A stretch of 64,000 nt of DNA from CBDBCU01 sp965203435 (GCA_965203435.1 CBDBCU010000002.1:248001-312000), one strand, 5' to 3'. Numbered from the stretch's first letter, positions 34,593-44,430 are shown. Made by a program: numbers and translations. Notes: generated from the sequence alone by a model not told the origin.

Positions 34593-34965
34593 GGTGGTGG
34601 ACGCTTCAGTTTTTGCAGCGTCGTACTTCCGGGAACCCCGCCAACGCGAGGCGGAGCGTATCATCGCCGGCGGTGGGCTGTTTGCGCCAACTCTGGTCAA
34701 GTATGAGATGGCTAATATAGCCTGCAAGAAAATTGAGCTCTCGCCGCAACGGCGGGAGTTTATCGCAACGGCCTTGCAGGCGTTCCTGAACCTGAACATC
34801 GACCTGCGGGAAGTGGACTGCCAGCGGGTGGTTGAGTTGGCAACCTTGACCGGGCTGACAGCCTATGACGCCAGTTACCTGTTCGTAGCCCGGGAGTTGG
34901 GTATGCCGCTGCTGACTTTCGACCGGCAGCTGGCCCGGGTAGCGCGGATTTGGCGGCAGGGGTAG
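34582..34965 (+). CDS. vapC: PIN-domain toxin (VapC-like)
   Basis: 127 residues. VVDASVFAASYF (first Asp), LFAPTLVKYEMANIA (Glu), TAYDASYLFVARELGMPLLT (Asp pair) and FDRQLAR (final Asp) give the complete four-acid PIN active site. VapC toxins are RNases that cut tRNA or rRNA. ATG 34582 lies inside the end of the antitoxin gene. The toxin appears intact. Confidence 0.88.
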   Translation: MPARVVDASVFAASYFREPRQREAERIIAGGGLFAPTLVKYEMANIACKKIELSPQRREFIATALQAFLNLNIDLREVDCQRVVELATLTGLTAYDASYLFVARELGMPLLTFDRQLARVARIWRQG

Positions 34966-35017
34966 ACAAATCGGATCCCTTGTATTGGGATATTTCCCGG
35001 CTCCCGCTACCCCCACT

Positions 35018-36259
35018 CTACAAATCCAAAACCAGCGTTGACCAGCCGAAATTCGGCGCGCCCAGGCCGGCCCCGGTGTAGGGTTGATAGTATTCCCGAA
35101 AGCCGGATTGGGCTATCGCTTGCAGGGTGCGGATTTTGAGGGTGTCGGCAATGTCGGCGTAGCCGTGCCGCCGCAAGGCGTGGCACAAAAACCAGTTAGT
35201 ATTAACCCAACTGGGGCCGCGCCAGATGAACCCCCGGGGGTTGCCCGGCATAAACCGGGGATTGGACGCCGGCACGGATGGCACCGGATAGGGCAGCCAG
35301 AAATGGGCCGGGTTGGTCAGCCACTGCTCCACCAGCCGCGCCACTATATCCGAGGGCAAATCCTCAAGAATCAGCGGCATCAGGGAACTGATTGTTACCA
35401 TCCTTACCGGCCTTTCCGCTGCGCCCTGCAAGTCAAAAAAAGCCCCGGCGGCGGCATCCCAGCCCTTATCCAGCAAAGCATCCCGGGTTTTAGCGGCCCT
35501 CCCTTGGAACTCGGCGGCCGCCGGGTCGTCGCCCAGCAGCCGGGCCAAAGCGCGCAAGCTGAAAGCGTAAATGGCATTGACCAGCGTATCCTCAAAGTGA
35601 AACACCTCCGCCGCCAGGATACGCCGGTCGTCACCGCGTAATGGCGCATAGACATCATAAACCTGCCGCAGGGCGGCGATAAAGCCCCGATTGCTCAACT
35701 CGGTCAAGCCCAGGGCGGCGTCATACTTGGGCGAACAGTCGGTGCCGGCCTCCTCCGGCTGAATAATGGCAATCAAGCCGTCCGCGTCCGGGTCGCGGTG
35801 ATAGTGCAGCCAGCGATAGTAGGCGGTCAAAACCGGCAAGGCGGCGTCCCGAAAGGCGGTGTCTCCGGTGGCCTGATAAACCCGCTCCACGGCGTAGGCC
35901 AGCAGCGGCGGCTGGATGGTGGCGCTATAGTGGGGGGCCGTCCTGGCCACCAGGTTGCGGCGCAGAAAGGCCGGCTGCTTTTCCCGTTCCCAAAAGACGA
36001 TATGGGGGATGAACCCGTCGGGCCGGGCCGCCCGCAGCAGGGTGGTCAATTCGGCTTGGGCCTGGGCCGGATCCAGATGGGTCAGGGCGATGGCGTGAAA
36101 GCAGGAATCCCAGAACCACTGAAAGGGATAGCCGGTCAGGGACGGGACAACAAAGCGGAATTCCTGCCCGTTCCAATCGGCCACGCCCTGCCGCAAGTTG
36201 GTCAGCAGAATGTGACGGGCGCGATTTTCCAGTTCCGGCCGGGTCAGCAGCGGCGGCAT
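35018..36259 (-). CDS. GH63-like alpha-glycosidase (mannosylglycerate-hydrolase type)
   Basis: 413 residues with an (alpha/alpha)6-barrel pattern. GYPFQWFWDSCFHAIALTHL holds a catalytic Asp region. GTDCSPKYDAALGLTEL, GNPRGFIWRGPSWVNTNWFL and the final GAPNFGWSTLVLDL are typical of GH63 enzymes acting on glucosylglycerate, mannosylglycerate or glucosyl-oligosaccharides. No signal peptide is present, so it is probably cytoplasmic and mobilises a compatible solute. The nearby GT4 gene on the same strand may build a related glycoside. Confidence 0.82.
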   Translation of the reverse strand: MPPLLTRPELENRARHILLTNLRQGVADWNGQEFRFVVPSLTGYPFQWFWDSCFHAIALTHLDPAQAQAELTTLLRAARPDGFIPHIVFWEREKQPAFLRRNLVARTAPHYSATIQPPLLAYAVERVYQATGDTAFRDAALPVLTAYYRWLHYHRDPDADGLIAIIQPEEAGTDCSPKYDAALGLTELSNRGFIAALRQVYDVYAPLRGDDRRILAAEVFHFEDTLVNAIYAFSLRALARLLGDDPAAAEFQGRAAKTRDALLDKGWDAAAGAFFDLQGAAERPVRMVTISSLMPLILEDLPSDIVARLVEQWLTNPAHFWLPYPVPSVPASNPRFMPGNPRGFIWRGPSWVNTNWFLCHALRRHGYADIADTLKIRTLQAIAQSGFREYYQPYTGAGLGAPNFGWSTLVLDL

Positions 36260-36324
36260 TTTTACCCTCCTGATTTCTCAATTCCGTTCTCTTGACCTTG
36301 CCACAACCGTCATTCCCGGCGCTC

Positions 36325-36525
36325 TTACCGTCATTCCCGCGTAAGCGGGAATCCAGCGGCCGCAGCCTTGCCGCAACCGTCATTCCCGCGCAAGCGGGAA
36401 TCCAGCGGCCGCAGCCTTGCCGCAACCGTCATTCCCGCGTAAGCGGGAATCCCGAACGGTACTGCGCCAGACAAGACCGTTGCCGGCCGGGCATTTCTGG
36501 ATTCCCGCTTACGCGGGAATGACGG
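36325..36525. repeat. Four palindromic repeats
   Basis: Three direct copies of TCATTCCCGCGTAAGCGGGA spaced by ~50 bases (with duplicated CAGCGGCCGCAGCCTTGCCG), then one inverted copy. The last spacer matches the one at 17.5 kb. Confidence 0.85.
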
Positions 36526-36556
36526 TAAGTGTACCGGGAATGATGGCAGAGCGGCG

Positions 36557-37783
36557 CTACAACCCCTGATACAAAGCCAGATACTTGGCGGCCACCGTTT
36601 CCCAACTGAATTCCCGGTTGGCGTAGTCTTGGCCGGCGGCCCCCAAGCGGCGGCGGTAATCGGCATCATTAACCATCCGGGCCAGGGCGGCAATGGCGGC
36701 CGGGCGGTCGTAGCGGGGTACCACTACCGATCCGTCAGTCAGCAATTCCCGGTTGGCCCCCACATCGTGGGTTAAAACCGGCAAGCCGTGGCGCATGGCC
36801 TCGAAATAGACCAGGCCAAAGGCTTCGTAGCGGGAAAAGAGGGCCAGCAAATCGCCTTGGGCATATTGGCCGGCCAGGGCGGCATCGCCCAATTCCCCGG
36901 TAAAATTCACTTCGGATTCCAGATCGGCGGCGGCAACGGCGGCCCGCAATTGCCCGGCGGCATCCTCATCGCCGCCGGCCAGAATCAGCCGGGCCGGCCG
37001 ATTGAACCGGGGCCGGGCCTGGCGGTAAGTTTCCAGCAGCCAATCCTGTCCCTTGTGCCGGCTCAACCGCCCCACGCAGAGGATATTTACCGGGGCATCA
37101 ACCGCGGCGGATTGCGCCAAGGCGGCAGATGTATCCCCATCCGCCGCCGGAACTTCCAGCCTAGACGCCCCCCAGCCGATAACCGACAGCTTATCCGGAT
37201 GCACCCGGTAATCCCGGCGCAGTTGGGCCGCCTCTTGATTCGTCAGTGCCACTACCCGGTCGACGGCGCGGCAGAGGCGGCGGTTCAGCGGCCGCAACCA
37301 GCGGTAAGCCGGCCGCAAAGGGTGGTAAGAGGGAGTAAAGACGAACCCGGCTTGCCCCCGCCGCCAGTGCCAACTCCACCAATGCCCCCAGAACCAGCCG
37401 TCGCCGACAAAGTGCAGAATGTCCGGGTTGAATTGGTCAAGGTAATGGCGGATTTGTCCCGGACGGAACCAGACCAGCGGCGCCGAGTAAAAGGGCGGCG
37501 GCCGCCGGGGATGGCCGGTCAAGCGGAAAATCTCAAGGCCCTCCGCCGTCCGTTCCCGGTCGGGCCACTCCGGATGGGGTATTCGGGGAAAAGCGTATTT
37601 GGCGGTCAATACCCCCACGGCCGCCACGGCCGGGGAGGCCAGCAGTTGCAAGGAAAGCTGCTCCACCGCCCGCTCAATGCCGCCCAGGTATGGCCGGAAG
37701 TAGGGGGTGAGCAACAGGATGCGGAGGGGGGATTTGCTGCGCGGCGGCTCAGGCATAAAATACCGCGTCGACCGAGGGTTCAT
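36557..37783 (-). CDS. Family 4 glycosyltransferase
   Basis: 408 residues. ILLLTPYFRPYLGGIERAVE opens the acceptor domain. ILCVGRLSRHKGQDWLLETY and LFSRYEAFGLVYFEAMRHGL contain the E-x7-E donor site, followed by PVLTHDVGANREL. A second ATG nine residues in (37756) is possible. It is transcribed in the same direction as the GH63-like gene and separated from it by a repeat cluster. Acceptor and sugar are unknown. Confidence 0.88.
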   Translation of the reverse strand: MNPRSTRYFMPEPPRSKSPLRILLLTPYFRPYLGGIERAVEQLSLQLLASPAVAAVGVLTAKYAFPRIPHPEWPDRERTAEGLEIFRLTGHPRRPPPFYSAPLVWFRPGQIRHYLDQFNPDILHFVGDGWFWGHWWSWHWRRGQAGFVFTPSYHPLRPAYRWLRPLNRRLCRAVDRVVALTNQEAAQLRRDYRVHPDKLSVIGWGASRLEVPAADGDTSAALAQSAAVDAPVNILCVGRLSRHKGQDWLLETYRQARPRFNRPARLILAGGDEDAAGQLRAAVAAADLESEVNFTGELGDAALAGQYAQGDLLALFSRYEAFGLVYFEAMRHGLPVLTHDVGANRELLTDGSVVVPRYDRPAAIAALARMVNDADYRRRLGAAGQDYANREFSWETVAAKYLALYQGL

Positions 37784-37904
37784 CCCCCTAACAGGCCATC
37801 ATTTCGCGGCCCGGCCGACTGTTGCAATGATACCATAGTTTCCCGGCAAGTCAACCCCTTTATTCCATAAAGGGGGCAAATTCCCCCATACCCGCCGCCC
37901 CTAC

Positions 37905-38010
37905 CGTCCTTCCCGCGTCAGCGGGAATCCAGAACGGCGCTGCCTTAGGACGCCGCATCCCCGGCAAGCCACCGTTGGATTCCCCACTTGCGCGGGAAGG
38001 ACGGTGGGTA
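37905..38010. repeat. Last palindromic repeat pair seen in the window
   Basis: CCTTCCCGCGTCAGCGGGAA at ~37911 and a facing degenerate copy at ~37978. I see no further member of this family from here to 64 kb. Confidence 0.7.
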
Positions 38011-38039
38011 GGCCGGTAATGTCGGTAAGAGTGCAAGGG

Positions 38040-41000
38040 CTACGACGAGGAACTGGCGGCGGCTACCGGGCCGATATAGCCCGTCTTGCCCATAGTTTTA
38101 ACGCCGCTGCTGTTGTCATAGTAGCGGTAGGCATACAGGTACTTGCCCTGGTCGGCGGCGACCGGGGTGTAGCCAGTAGCCGCCGCTACCAGCACCTCGC
38201 AACCATTGTCGGAAGTGTCATCGCAGCGGATCCACCGCACGGCGTCGCTGCCGCTGATGGCAATGGCCTGCCCCACCCGGGGCGCAGTGTGGCCGCTGGC
38301 GAAAGTCAGCGTGGCGGTCGGCCCGCTCCAAGGGTTGGCTGGTGTGCTGACGATGCCACTGACCCAGACGCCCTCCCCGCTCAGCCGGCCCACCCGAAAC
38401 CGCTTGTTGGCCTCGTAGGGTTCAATCAGCAACCGGGACGAGCCGTTGCCGAAGCGGTTGATTCCGATGCCATCCTGGCGACTGCGGACAATCGTCCACC
38501 CGGTAACGCCGTCATCAGAACGCTCCCAGACATACCCCTGTCCGTTGACTTTGGTCAGCCCACTCTGGCTCTGGATGGGGAACCAGTGGGTGGGCGCGGT
38601 CTGGCCTACCGCCGGATCCCCGATGCGGAGGTGGAGTTGGTCGCGCACCTGGTGGCCGCCGTACTTCAGCATCGGGTAGAGTCCGTGGCCAAAATGCCAG
38701 GGGTCATCCTTGCCGGCCACGCCGTCCAGGTTCAGGTTCCAGTTGGCGAATAACCCCGGGTAGATGTAGTTGGGATGCCAAGCCATAGCTAACCCGCGGA
38801 CACCCGTCCCCAAGGCGCTGCTGCTCTGGCCGCTGACCGCAATGTCCCAGTAGCTGTCGACCGCCGTTCCCTTGCTGTTCGCGATCTCTTGGCCGCTGCT
38901 GTCCACCTGACCGTTCTTGCCCACCAATCCGCCGACTAATGGATTGGTTCCGGTAGCCACCACCGGCCCGATGGCGTAGCTGGCGGTGATAATTCCCGGA
39001 TAGGTAGTGTTACTCCTAGTCAACCGCCTGTTCCATCCCACTAGGCCGCCCACGACCGCATTATTTCCGGTAGCTTTGACCGGACTGCGGGAGTAAGAGG
39101 CGGTAATCGGTCCAGTGTTGTAGCCCGCCAGCCCGCCTGCGGACGCACTAATGCCGGCAGCCTTGACCGGACTGCGGGAGTAAGAAGCGGTAATCGGCCC
39201 CCCGTTAGAGCCCACCAGCCCGCCCACCGAGGGGGTGGTGCCAGTAGCCTCCACCGGCCCCAAGGCGTAACTGGCGGTGACTATTCCTTGATTAGTAGAA
39301 GGTTCCCTGTAGTTAGAACCCACCAGCCCGCCCACGAGCGCTCCATTGCCGGTAGCCTTGACCGGACTGCGGGAGTAAGAAGCGGTAATAGTCCCATTGT
39401 TGGAGCCTACCAGACCGCCCACATAGGCATTGTTGCCATTGCTGGTGGAGTTGTAGATGGTGATGTTTGCCCCGCCGGAGTAGCTGGCGACGATGCTCCC
39501 ATACGTCTCGGCATACGGATCCTTACCGTTCCTTCCGACCAACCCACCGCCATAATGCAGGTTGCCCGCAATTTCGGTTCTGGCGTAACTGCTGGTGATA
39601 CTTCCGAAGTTTTGGCCCACCAAGCCCCCGACACTTTCGCCAAAAGGCCCGTCCGAGTTGATGCGCCCAGTGGCCGAACTGCCCCGGATGGTTCCGGAGC
39701 TGGCTCCGGCCAAAGGCCCTACTTGGCCGCCGAGCTGAATGCGGATATTCACATCCCGGAGCTTTACGCCGTCGATAACCCCGGTGGCACCTACATACCC
39801 GAACAGGCCGTAATTATCGATGACCTCGGCTGATGGATGCTGGTCGATATGCAGGTTGGCAATGGTCTTGCCGTTGCCCTGGAAAGTCCCGGTGAAGTTT
39901 CCGATGTAGAGGCCGTTAGTGGCGAATCCAATAGGACGCCAGCCCCACCCACCGTTCCAGTAAAGGCCGCCGGAATCGGCGGCGTCCACATCGCCATCCC
40001 CGTCGGTGTCAAAGTCCAGGTCAGACATCAGTTCGTAGCCCACGCAGGCGGCGGCCGTGGTGCCTAGCGCGCAGCCCATGCCGGCTACGGCTCCCGGAAA
40101 GGCGGCGGTGTAGTTGGCTTGATCGGCCGCCGCTACTACCCCGTCGGTGTTCAAGTCCCAGCGGATAGCGTTCAGCTGCGCCAGGTTGTTCACTTCCAGC
40201 AGCCGGTCGTTGTCGCTGTCATAGTCCCGTTGCGGGGCAGCACTCAGCCTCCCATAAGCCAGGATGGGATACTGATAGTCGCCGCCGAAATGCCACGGGG
40301 AATCGCCGCCAGCCGCGCCATCCAAGTTCAGGTTCCAGTGGGCGTAGATGCCGGTGTAGCCCTTCGGACCTTGCAAAGCGCGGCTGGTTTGCCCCGTCCC
40401 GCCGGCGCTGCCGGTCTGGCCCGAGGTGGTCGTGTCCCAATAACTGGCGACTACCCGGCCATTGCGGAGGTTGCCCCCGACTAGGCCGCCAGCGGCCGCG
40501 CCGCTGCCGGCGGCCGTAACCCGCCCCCGGGCATAGCTGGCGGTTATCGTACCCCCATTGTTGCCGGCCAAGCCGCCGGCTTTGGTGAACCGGGTGTTTC
40601 CGGTGACCGCCACTGCGCCAGTGGCATAGCTGGCCCGGATGTTGCCGTCATTCTGCCCGGTCAAGCCGCCGATGATCGCCGAGGCGCTGTTGTGCGTGGC
40701 CGACACCGCTACATTGGCAAAGCTGGCCTGGGCCGCGCCGGTCGAGGTGTTATGCCCGGTCAATCCCCCGGCGATGCTGTTGGCGTTGGTGACGCCGCCG
40801 ACATTGATGCTGACCGTTCCGGTAGCGTAGCTGGCCGTTACCGAGCCGGCATTAGACCCCACCAGGCTCCCGGCCACCGCCGGGCGGCTGCTGGCGATGC
40901 TGACCTCGGTCAATCCCACGCCGGTTATGCGGCCGCCACTGCCCACGGCCCCGAACAGGCCCACATACAACGCAGACGAGTTGTTGATAAACAGGTGGGA

Positions 41001-41507
41001 AATGGTCTTGCCCCGGCCGTGAAACTGTCCGGTATAGGTGTAGCGGCGGGCGTCGCCGATGGGCGTCCAGCCGGCGCCGTTGTTCCAGTAAAGGCCGGCG
41101 GAATCGGCGGCGGTAACGCTGCCATCGCCGTTGCTGTCAAAGGTCAAGTCGGCTTTCAGCTCGTAGCCGAGGCAAGGGTCAGGATTGGCATCGGCATCGT
41201 TGCCGTCGGGACAACCCATGCCGGTGGCCGCGTTGGGAAAGGCGGCGGAATAGATGGCTTGATCCCCGGCCGCCACGACCCCATCGCCGTTCAAGTCCCA
41301 ACGGATGGAGTTCAGCTGAGCCAAGTTGCTGATTTCAATGAGCCGGTCATCGTTGCTGTCGTAGTCGACGGTGGTGGGCGTGGTGGGCGTAGCAGTCTGA
41401 GCCTGGGCCGCCGGGACGGGATGTCCGCTGAGGAAAACCAGGGCCAGCGCCAGAGACAGCAGGGTAAAAGTCGCGGCAAACAGGGGCAACCGGGGGATGA
41501 GGGACAT
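38040..41507 (-). CDS. Secreted GLUG-repeat surface protein with Ca-binding-like repeats
   Basis: 1155 residues from ATG 41507, which begins a signal peptide (PRLPLFAATFTLLSLALALV, then AQAQTA). Two parallel halves each start with a DYDSNDDRLIEI-NLAQLN block and a dockerin/EF-hand-like WDLNGDGVVAAGDQAIY and SNGDGSVTAADSAGL. Each continues into many GLUG-type repeats (GGLVG-NNGTITASYSRSPV). The second half has at least eight such units, several almost identical at DNA level. The last ~170 residues are a separate domain (SGIVSTPANPWSGPTATLTF). An extracellular, repetitive adhesin or matrix protein is likely. Confidence 0.8.
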   Translation of the reverse strand: MSLIPRLPLFAATFTLLSLALALVFLSGHPVPAAQAQTATPTTPTTVDYDSNDDRLIEISNLAQLNSIRWDLNGDGVVAAGDQAIYSAAFPNAATGMGCPDGNDADANPDPCLGYELKADLTFDSNGDGSVTAADSAGLYWNNGAGWTPIGDARRYTYTGQFHGRGKTISHLFINNSSALYVGLFGAVGSGGRITGVGLTEVSIASSRPAVAGSLVGSNAGSVTASYATGTVSINVGGVTNANSIAGGLTGHNTSTGAAQASFANVAVSATHNSASAIIGGLTGQNDGNIRASYATGAVAVTGNTRFTKAGGLAGNNGGTITASYARGRVTAAGSGAAAGGLVGGNLRNGRVVASYWDTTTSGQTGSAGGTGQTSRALQGPKGYTGIYAHWNLNLDGAAGGDSPWHFGGDYQYPILAYGRLSAAPQRDYDSDNDRLLEVNNLAQLNAIRWDLNTDGVVAAADQANYTAAFPGAVAGMGCALGTTAAACVGYELMSDLDFDTDGDGDVDAADSGGLYWNGGWGWRPIGFATNGLYIGNFTGTFQGNGKTIANLHIDQHPSAEVIDNYGLFGYVGATGVIDGVKLRDVNIRIQLGGQVGPLAGASSGTIRGSSATGRINSDGPFGESVGGLVGQNFGSITSSYARTEIAGNLHYGGGLVGRNGKDPYAETYGSIVASYSGGANITIYNSTSNGNNAYVGGLVGSNNGTITASYSRSPVKATGNGALVGGLVGSNYREPSTNQGIVTASYALGPVEATGTTPSVGGLVGSNGGPITASYSRSPVKAAGISASAGGLAGYNTGPITASYSRSPVKATGNNAVVGGLVGWNRRLTRSNTTYPGIITASYAIGPVVATGTNPLVGGLVGKNGQVDSSGQEIANSKGTAVDSYWDIAVSGQSSSALGTGVRGLAMAWHPNYIYPGLFANWNLNLDGVAGKDDPWHFGHGLYPMLKYGGHQVRDQLHLRIGDPAVGQTAPTHWFPIQSQSGLTKVNGQGYVWERSDDGVTGWTIVRSRQDGIGINRFGNGSSRLLIEPYEANKRFRVGRLSGEGVWVSGIVSTPANPWSGPTATLTFASGHTAPRVGQAIAISGSDAVRWIRCDDTSDNGCEVLVAAATGYTPVAADQGKYLYAYRYYDNSSGVKTMGKTGYIGPVAAASSSS

Positions 41508-42001
41508 AAATGGCAACTCCATTGGTTTGGGATTTGGATCGCCGGGGCGGGACAGGAATGGGATGGTAGCGGTGGGTTGAGGGGATGTCAAATGGCAACA
41601 AACGGGATAATTTTCAGTTGTGGTGTATCATTCCGTTCATTATTAACCGGTTAAGTGACGAATATCCCGCAATATAACGGAATATGAAACGGTATTCGGT
41701 TGATTTCAGTTGTTTTCCGGATTTTGCTTTTCCCCGGGAAATTGTGTGTAAAGAGCATAATCGCCGCTGTTGGTGACAGCAAGGTAGCAGTAGACTGGTA
41801 TCCGCCTGCCAAAGGCTGTCGGAAAATTCGGGTTTCCGGCGTAGAAGCTTGGCCGGGGGTTATTATGGATACCTATATGCTGACTCTTGCCTTGGGTGGG
41901 CGGGGTGAAATCGAGCAGTTCCAGGAAGGAATTGCCCGGTTTCGGCAACGGGTGTCCGCCCTAACGCCCGGGAAGGGAGTAAAGGGGGTGGGCGCGGATT
42001 T
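41508..42001. other. Gap without a convincing gene
   Basis: An AT-richer stretch upstream of the surface protein, presumably holding its promoter. A plus-strand frame ending in the IS element (from ~41865, DTYMLTLALGGRGEIEQFQE) could be the remnant of a gene truncated by the IS1 copy, but I recognise nothing in it. Confidence 0.4.
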
Positions 42002-42071
42002 GGTATTCCTAGCACAGGCAGGCATGGTAAAATAGGGGGGTAAAATCCTGTCCGGCCAGGAGGAAAATCGG

Positions 42072-42377
42072 ATGCAACGGGTCTATCGTTCTGACCTGCG
42101 TTGCCCCCACTGCGGCTCGAACGGGATGCCCAAAGCCGGCTTTTCCCCCACGGCAAGCAGACTTATCGCGGCGGGGAATGCCACCATCGCCACAGCCCGG
42201 AGGGCAATCGCCACTATCATCCGCCCCAGGTAAAGAGCCAGGCTTGGGAAATGTATGGCGAGGGGATGAGCATTGCCGCCATCAGCCGGGTATTGGGCCT
42301 GCCGGAGCTGACGGTGCATACCTGGATTAAAAAAAGTCCGTCAAGCCGGGTCCGAACTGGAACGGCTGACCGAGGAT
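42072..42377 (+). pseudogene. insA of IS1 copy 1, frameshifted
   Basis: Compared with copy 2, two extra C bases follow GGCTTTT (~42141-42150), shifting the frame inside the zinc-finger region. The downstream helix-turn-helix coding (GMSIAAISRVLGLPELTVHT) is still recognisable. The slippery run near 42330 has seven A bases here and eight in copy 2. Confidence 0.75.
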
Positions 42378-42830
42378 ATGGTGGCGGCCCGTCCGGAGCA
42401 GGGGGCGGCGGTCATCTCTCTGGACGAGATGTGGACCTATCTGGGGCGGCGGGTCGGGCCGGGCCGGCGGTGGCTGTGGATCTGGACGGCGGTGGTAGAG
42501 GAAGCCGATGGCCGGCGCTGGCGGCTGTTTGAGGTAGGCCGGCGCAACGGGGCTACTTTGCGGCGATTGCTGGCCCGCTTGCCGGCAGCGGAAAAATACT
42601 GCACGGATCCTTACCCGGTCTATCGGGCTTTGCTGCCGGCGGAGCGGCATCATATTGGCAAGGGGCCGGAGACCAACCGGAACGAGGCCACCCATGAGGT
42701 GTTGCGGCGCAAGCTGAACCGGCTGGCGCGGCGGACGCAGGGCTACAGCAAAAGCCTGGCGATGCTGGTGGATTCCCTGGCTCTGGTATGGCTGAAACAG
42801 GGCTGGATTCAGAATGCCTGCCCGTGCTAG
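42378..42830 (+). CDS. insB: IS1-family transposase catalytic part (InsB), copy 1
   Basis: 150 residues, DDE domain of the IS1 family. SLDEMWTYLGRR and WLWIWTAVVEEADG begin the fold, YCTDPYPVYRALLPAERH carries the second Asp, and NRNEATHEVLRRKLNRL carries the Glu region. The frame is intact, but in IS1 the active enzyme is an InsA-InsB fusion made by -1 slippage, and InsA is broken in this copy. It could be served in trans by copy 2. Confidence 0.85.
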   Translation: MVAARPEQGAAVISLDEMWTYLGRRVGPGRRWLWIWTAVVEEADGRRWRLFEVGRRNGATLRRLLARLPAAEKYCTDPYPVYRALLPAERHHIGKGPETNRNEATHEVLRRKLNRLARRTQGYSKSLAMLVDSLALVWLKQGWIQNACPC

Positions 42831-42852
42831 GAATACCAAAACAATTAAAAGA

Positions 42853-44403
42853 CCCTGATCCCCGCGTGGGCGGGGGAACCCTGGCCCAGCGCATACCAGG
42901 AAAGGCAAACCCGCCCTGATCCCCGCGTGGGCGGGGGAACCGCCCGCGGGCTTACTGGGATAGACCGCTTCAGCCCCTGATCCCCGCGTGGGCGGGGGAA
43001 CCGCCCACGGGCTTACTGGGATAGACCGCTTCAGCCCCTGATCCCCGCGTGGGCGGGGGAACCGTTAAGCGTCCGTCCCACCGCTGGCCGTTACCCCCCT
43101 GATCCCCGCGTGGGCGGGGGAACCATATAGGGCAGGGTGTCCCCGGCCAGGCCGGGGCCCTGATCCCCGCGTGGGCGGGGGAACCCCGGTTGCGCTCGGT
43201 GGCGCGGAAGTCCAAGGCCCCTGATCCCCGCGTGGGCGGGGGAACCGATATTGACTTCGGCTTGGCCGATATTATCGACCCCTGATCCCCGCGTGGGCGG
43301 GGGAACCCCGAGAGTACGATTTGCCAGCCCCAGGCCATCGGGTCTATCCCCGCGTGGGCGGGGGAACCCGCTGGGCCCAGGTATGGGCCTTTGACCAGGA
43401 GGGTCTATCCCCGCGTGGGCGGGGGAACCAGGCCCAGGGGGTTCGCGTCGGTGGCGGCCGCGCCTCTATCCCCGCGTGGGCGGGGGAACCAGCACGGCAT
43501 CGTCAAATCGACTAACTGTCGCGGTCTATCCCCGCATAGGCGGGGGAACCTCCGGCCGCAGTTTTACTGCTTTGAGGAGCCGCGGTCTATCCCCGCATAG
43601 GCGGGGGACCCCCCCTTACTCCCCCGCCCCGGTCTTTTGCTGGGGTCTATCCCCGCATAGGCGGGGGAACCCGGAAAGACCCCGCGCCGTTCCGTTGGGA
43701 TCGGGATCTATCCCCGCATAGGCGGGGGAACCGGACCCGCCCCCTTGATTACATCCAGAGCTGACGATCTATCCCCGCATAGGCGGGGGAACCGTCGAAC
43801 TGCCGACCCCGGGCCCGGGCGGCTTGGGTCTATCCCCGCATAGGCGGGGGAACCCCGCTCTGCGGACGGCCTGTCCATCCTGAAAACGCTCTATCCCCGC
43901 ATAGGCGGGGGAATCCGCGCCGATCGTATGCTGGTGGATCGCGGCGCCGCTCTATCCCCGCATAGGCGGGGGAATCGGGACGCCGCCGATTTGCCGGATG
44001 GGGAAAGCAGCTCTATCCCCGTATAGGCGGGGGAATCCTCGGATTCATCGGCCAGTTTAGCGATCCCGGCGCTCTATCCCCGTATAGGCGGGGGAATCCC
44101 AATCGGTGGTGGTAACGGCGGTCATCCGCAAGCTCTATCCCCGTATAGGCGGGGGAATCCCCCAGAACGGCCAGCGCACGCGCATAATCCCTCCTCTATC
44201 CCCGTATAGGCGGGGGAATCCCCCGGGTTGAGTTGTCCGTCGCAGATGCCGCAGCTCTATCCCCGCATAGGCGGGGGAATCGGCGGCGGTGCGGGCGAGG
44301 TAAAAGGTGGCCCCGCTCTATCCCCGCATAGGCGGGGGAATCCCTCCGGCGGGCGTGGGGAAACCGGCCGCCGCCGCTCTATCCCCGCATAGGCGGGGGA
44401 ATC
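42853..44403 (+). CRISPR. CRISPR array, 26 repeats of 28 bases, type I-E-like
   Basis: Repeats fall at a steady period of 61 or 60 bases, giving 25 spacers of 32-33 bases. All share the hairpin core ATCCCCGC-N4-GCGGGGGAA. The repeat changes in blocks: repeats 1-8 begin CCCTG with loop GTGG; 9-11 begin GGTCT or CCTCT with GTGG; 12-17 begin GGTCT or GATCT with loop ATAG; 18-26 begin GCTCT or CCTCT and end AATC, with 20-23 reading CCCCGTATAG. Type I-E repeats have this length and stem. The orientation puts the leader on the left, where an IS1 copy now sits. Repeat 13 has a mutated 3' end. No cas gene is seen in the window. Confidence 0.95.
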
Positions 44404-44430
44404 CCTGCAATTATTTTAGCGGTTGTTCTA

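Larger units (their letters stand above)
42002..42837 (+). mobile_element. IS1-family element, copy 1 (next to the CRISPR array)
   Basis: 836 bases with terminal inverted repeats GGTATTCCTAGCACAGGCAG and the complement of its partner GGTATTCCTAGCACGGGCAG. It is ~90 percent like copy 2 at 54.5 kb. The bases on either side (GCGGATTT and AAAACAAT) are not a target duplication, so one flank has been rearranged. Only 15 bases separate its right end from the first CRISPR repeat. Confidence 0.88.

Noticed and set aside
43321..43721. Short open frames inside the CRISPR array
   Set aside because: They only reflect translation of repeat units (for example RVYPRVGGGT).
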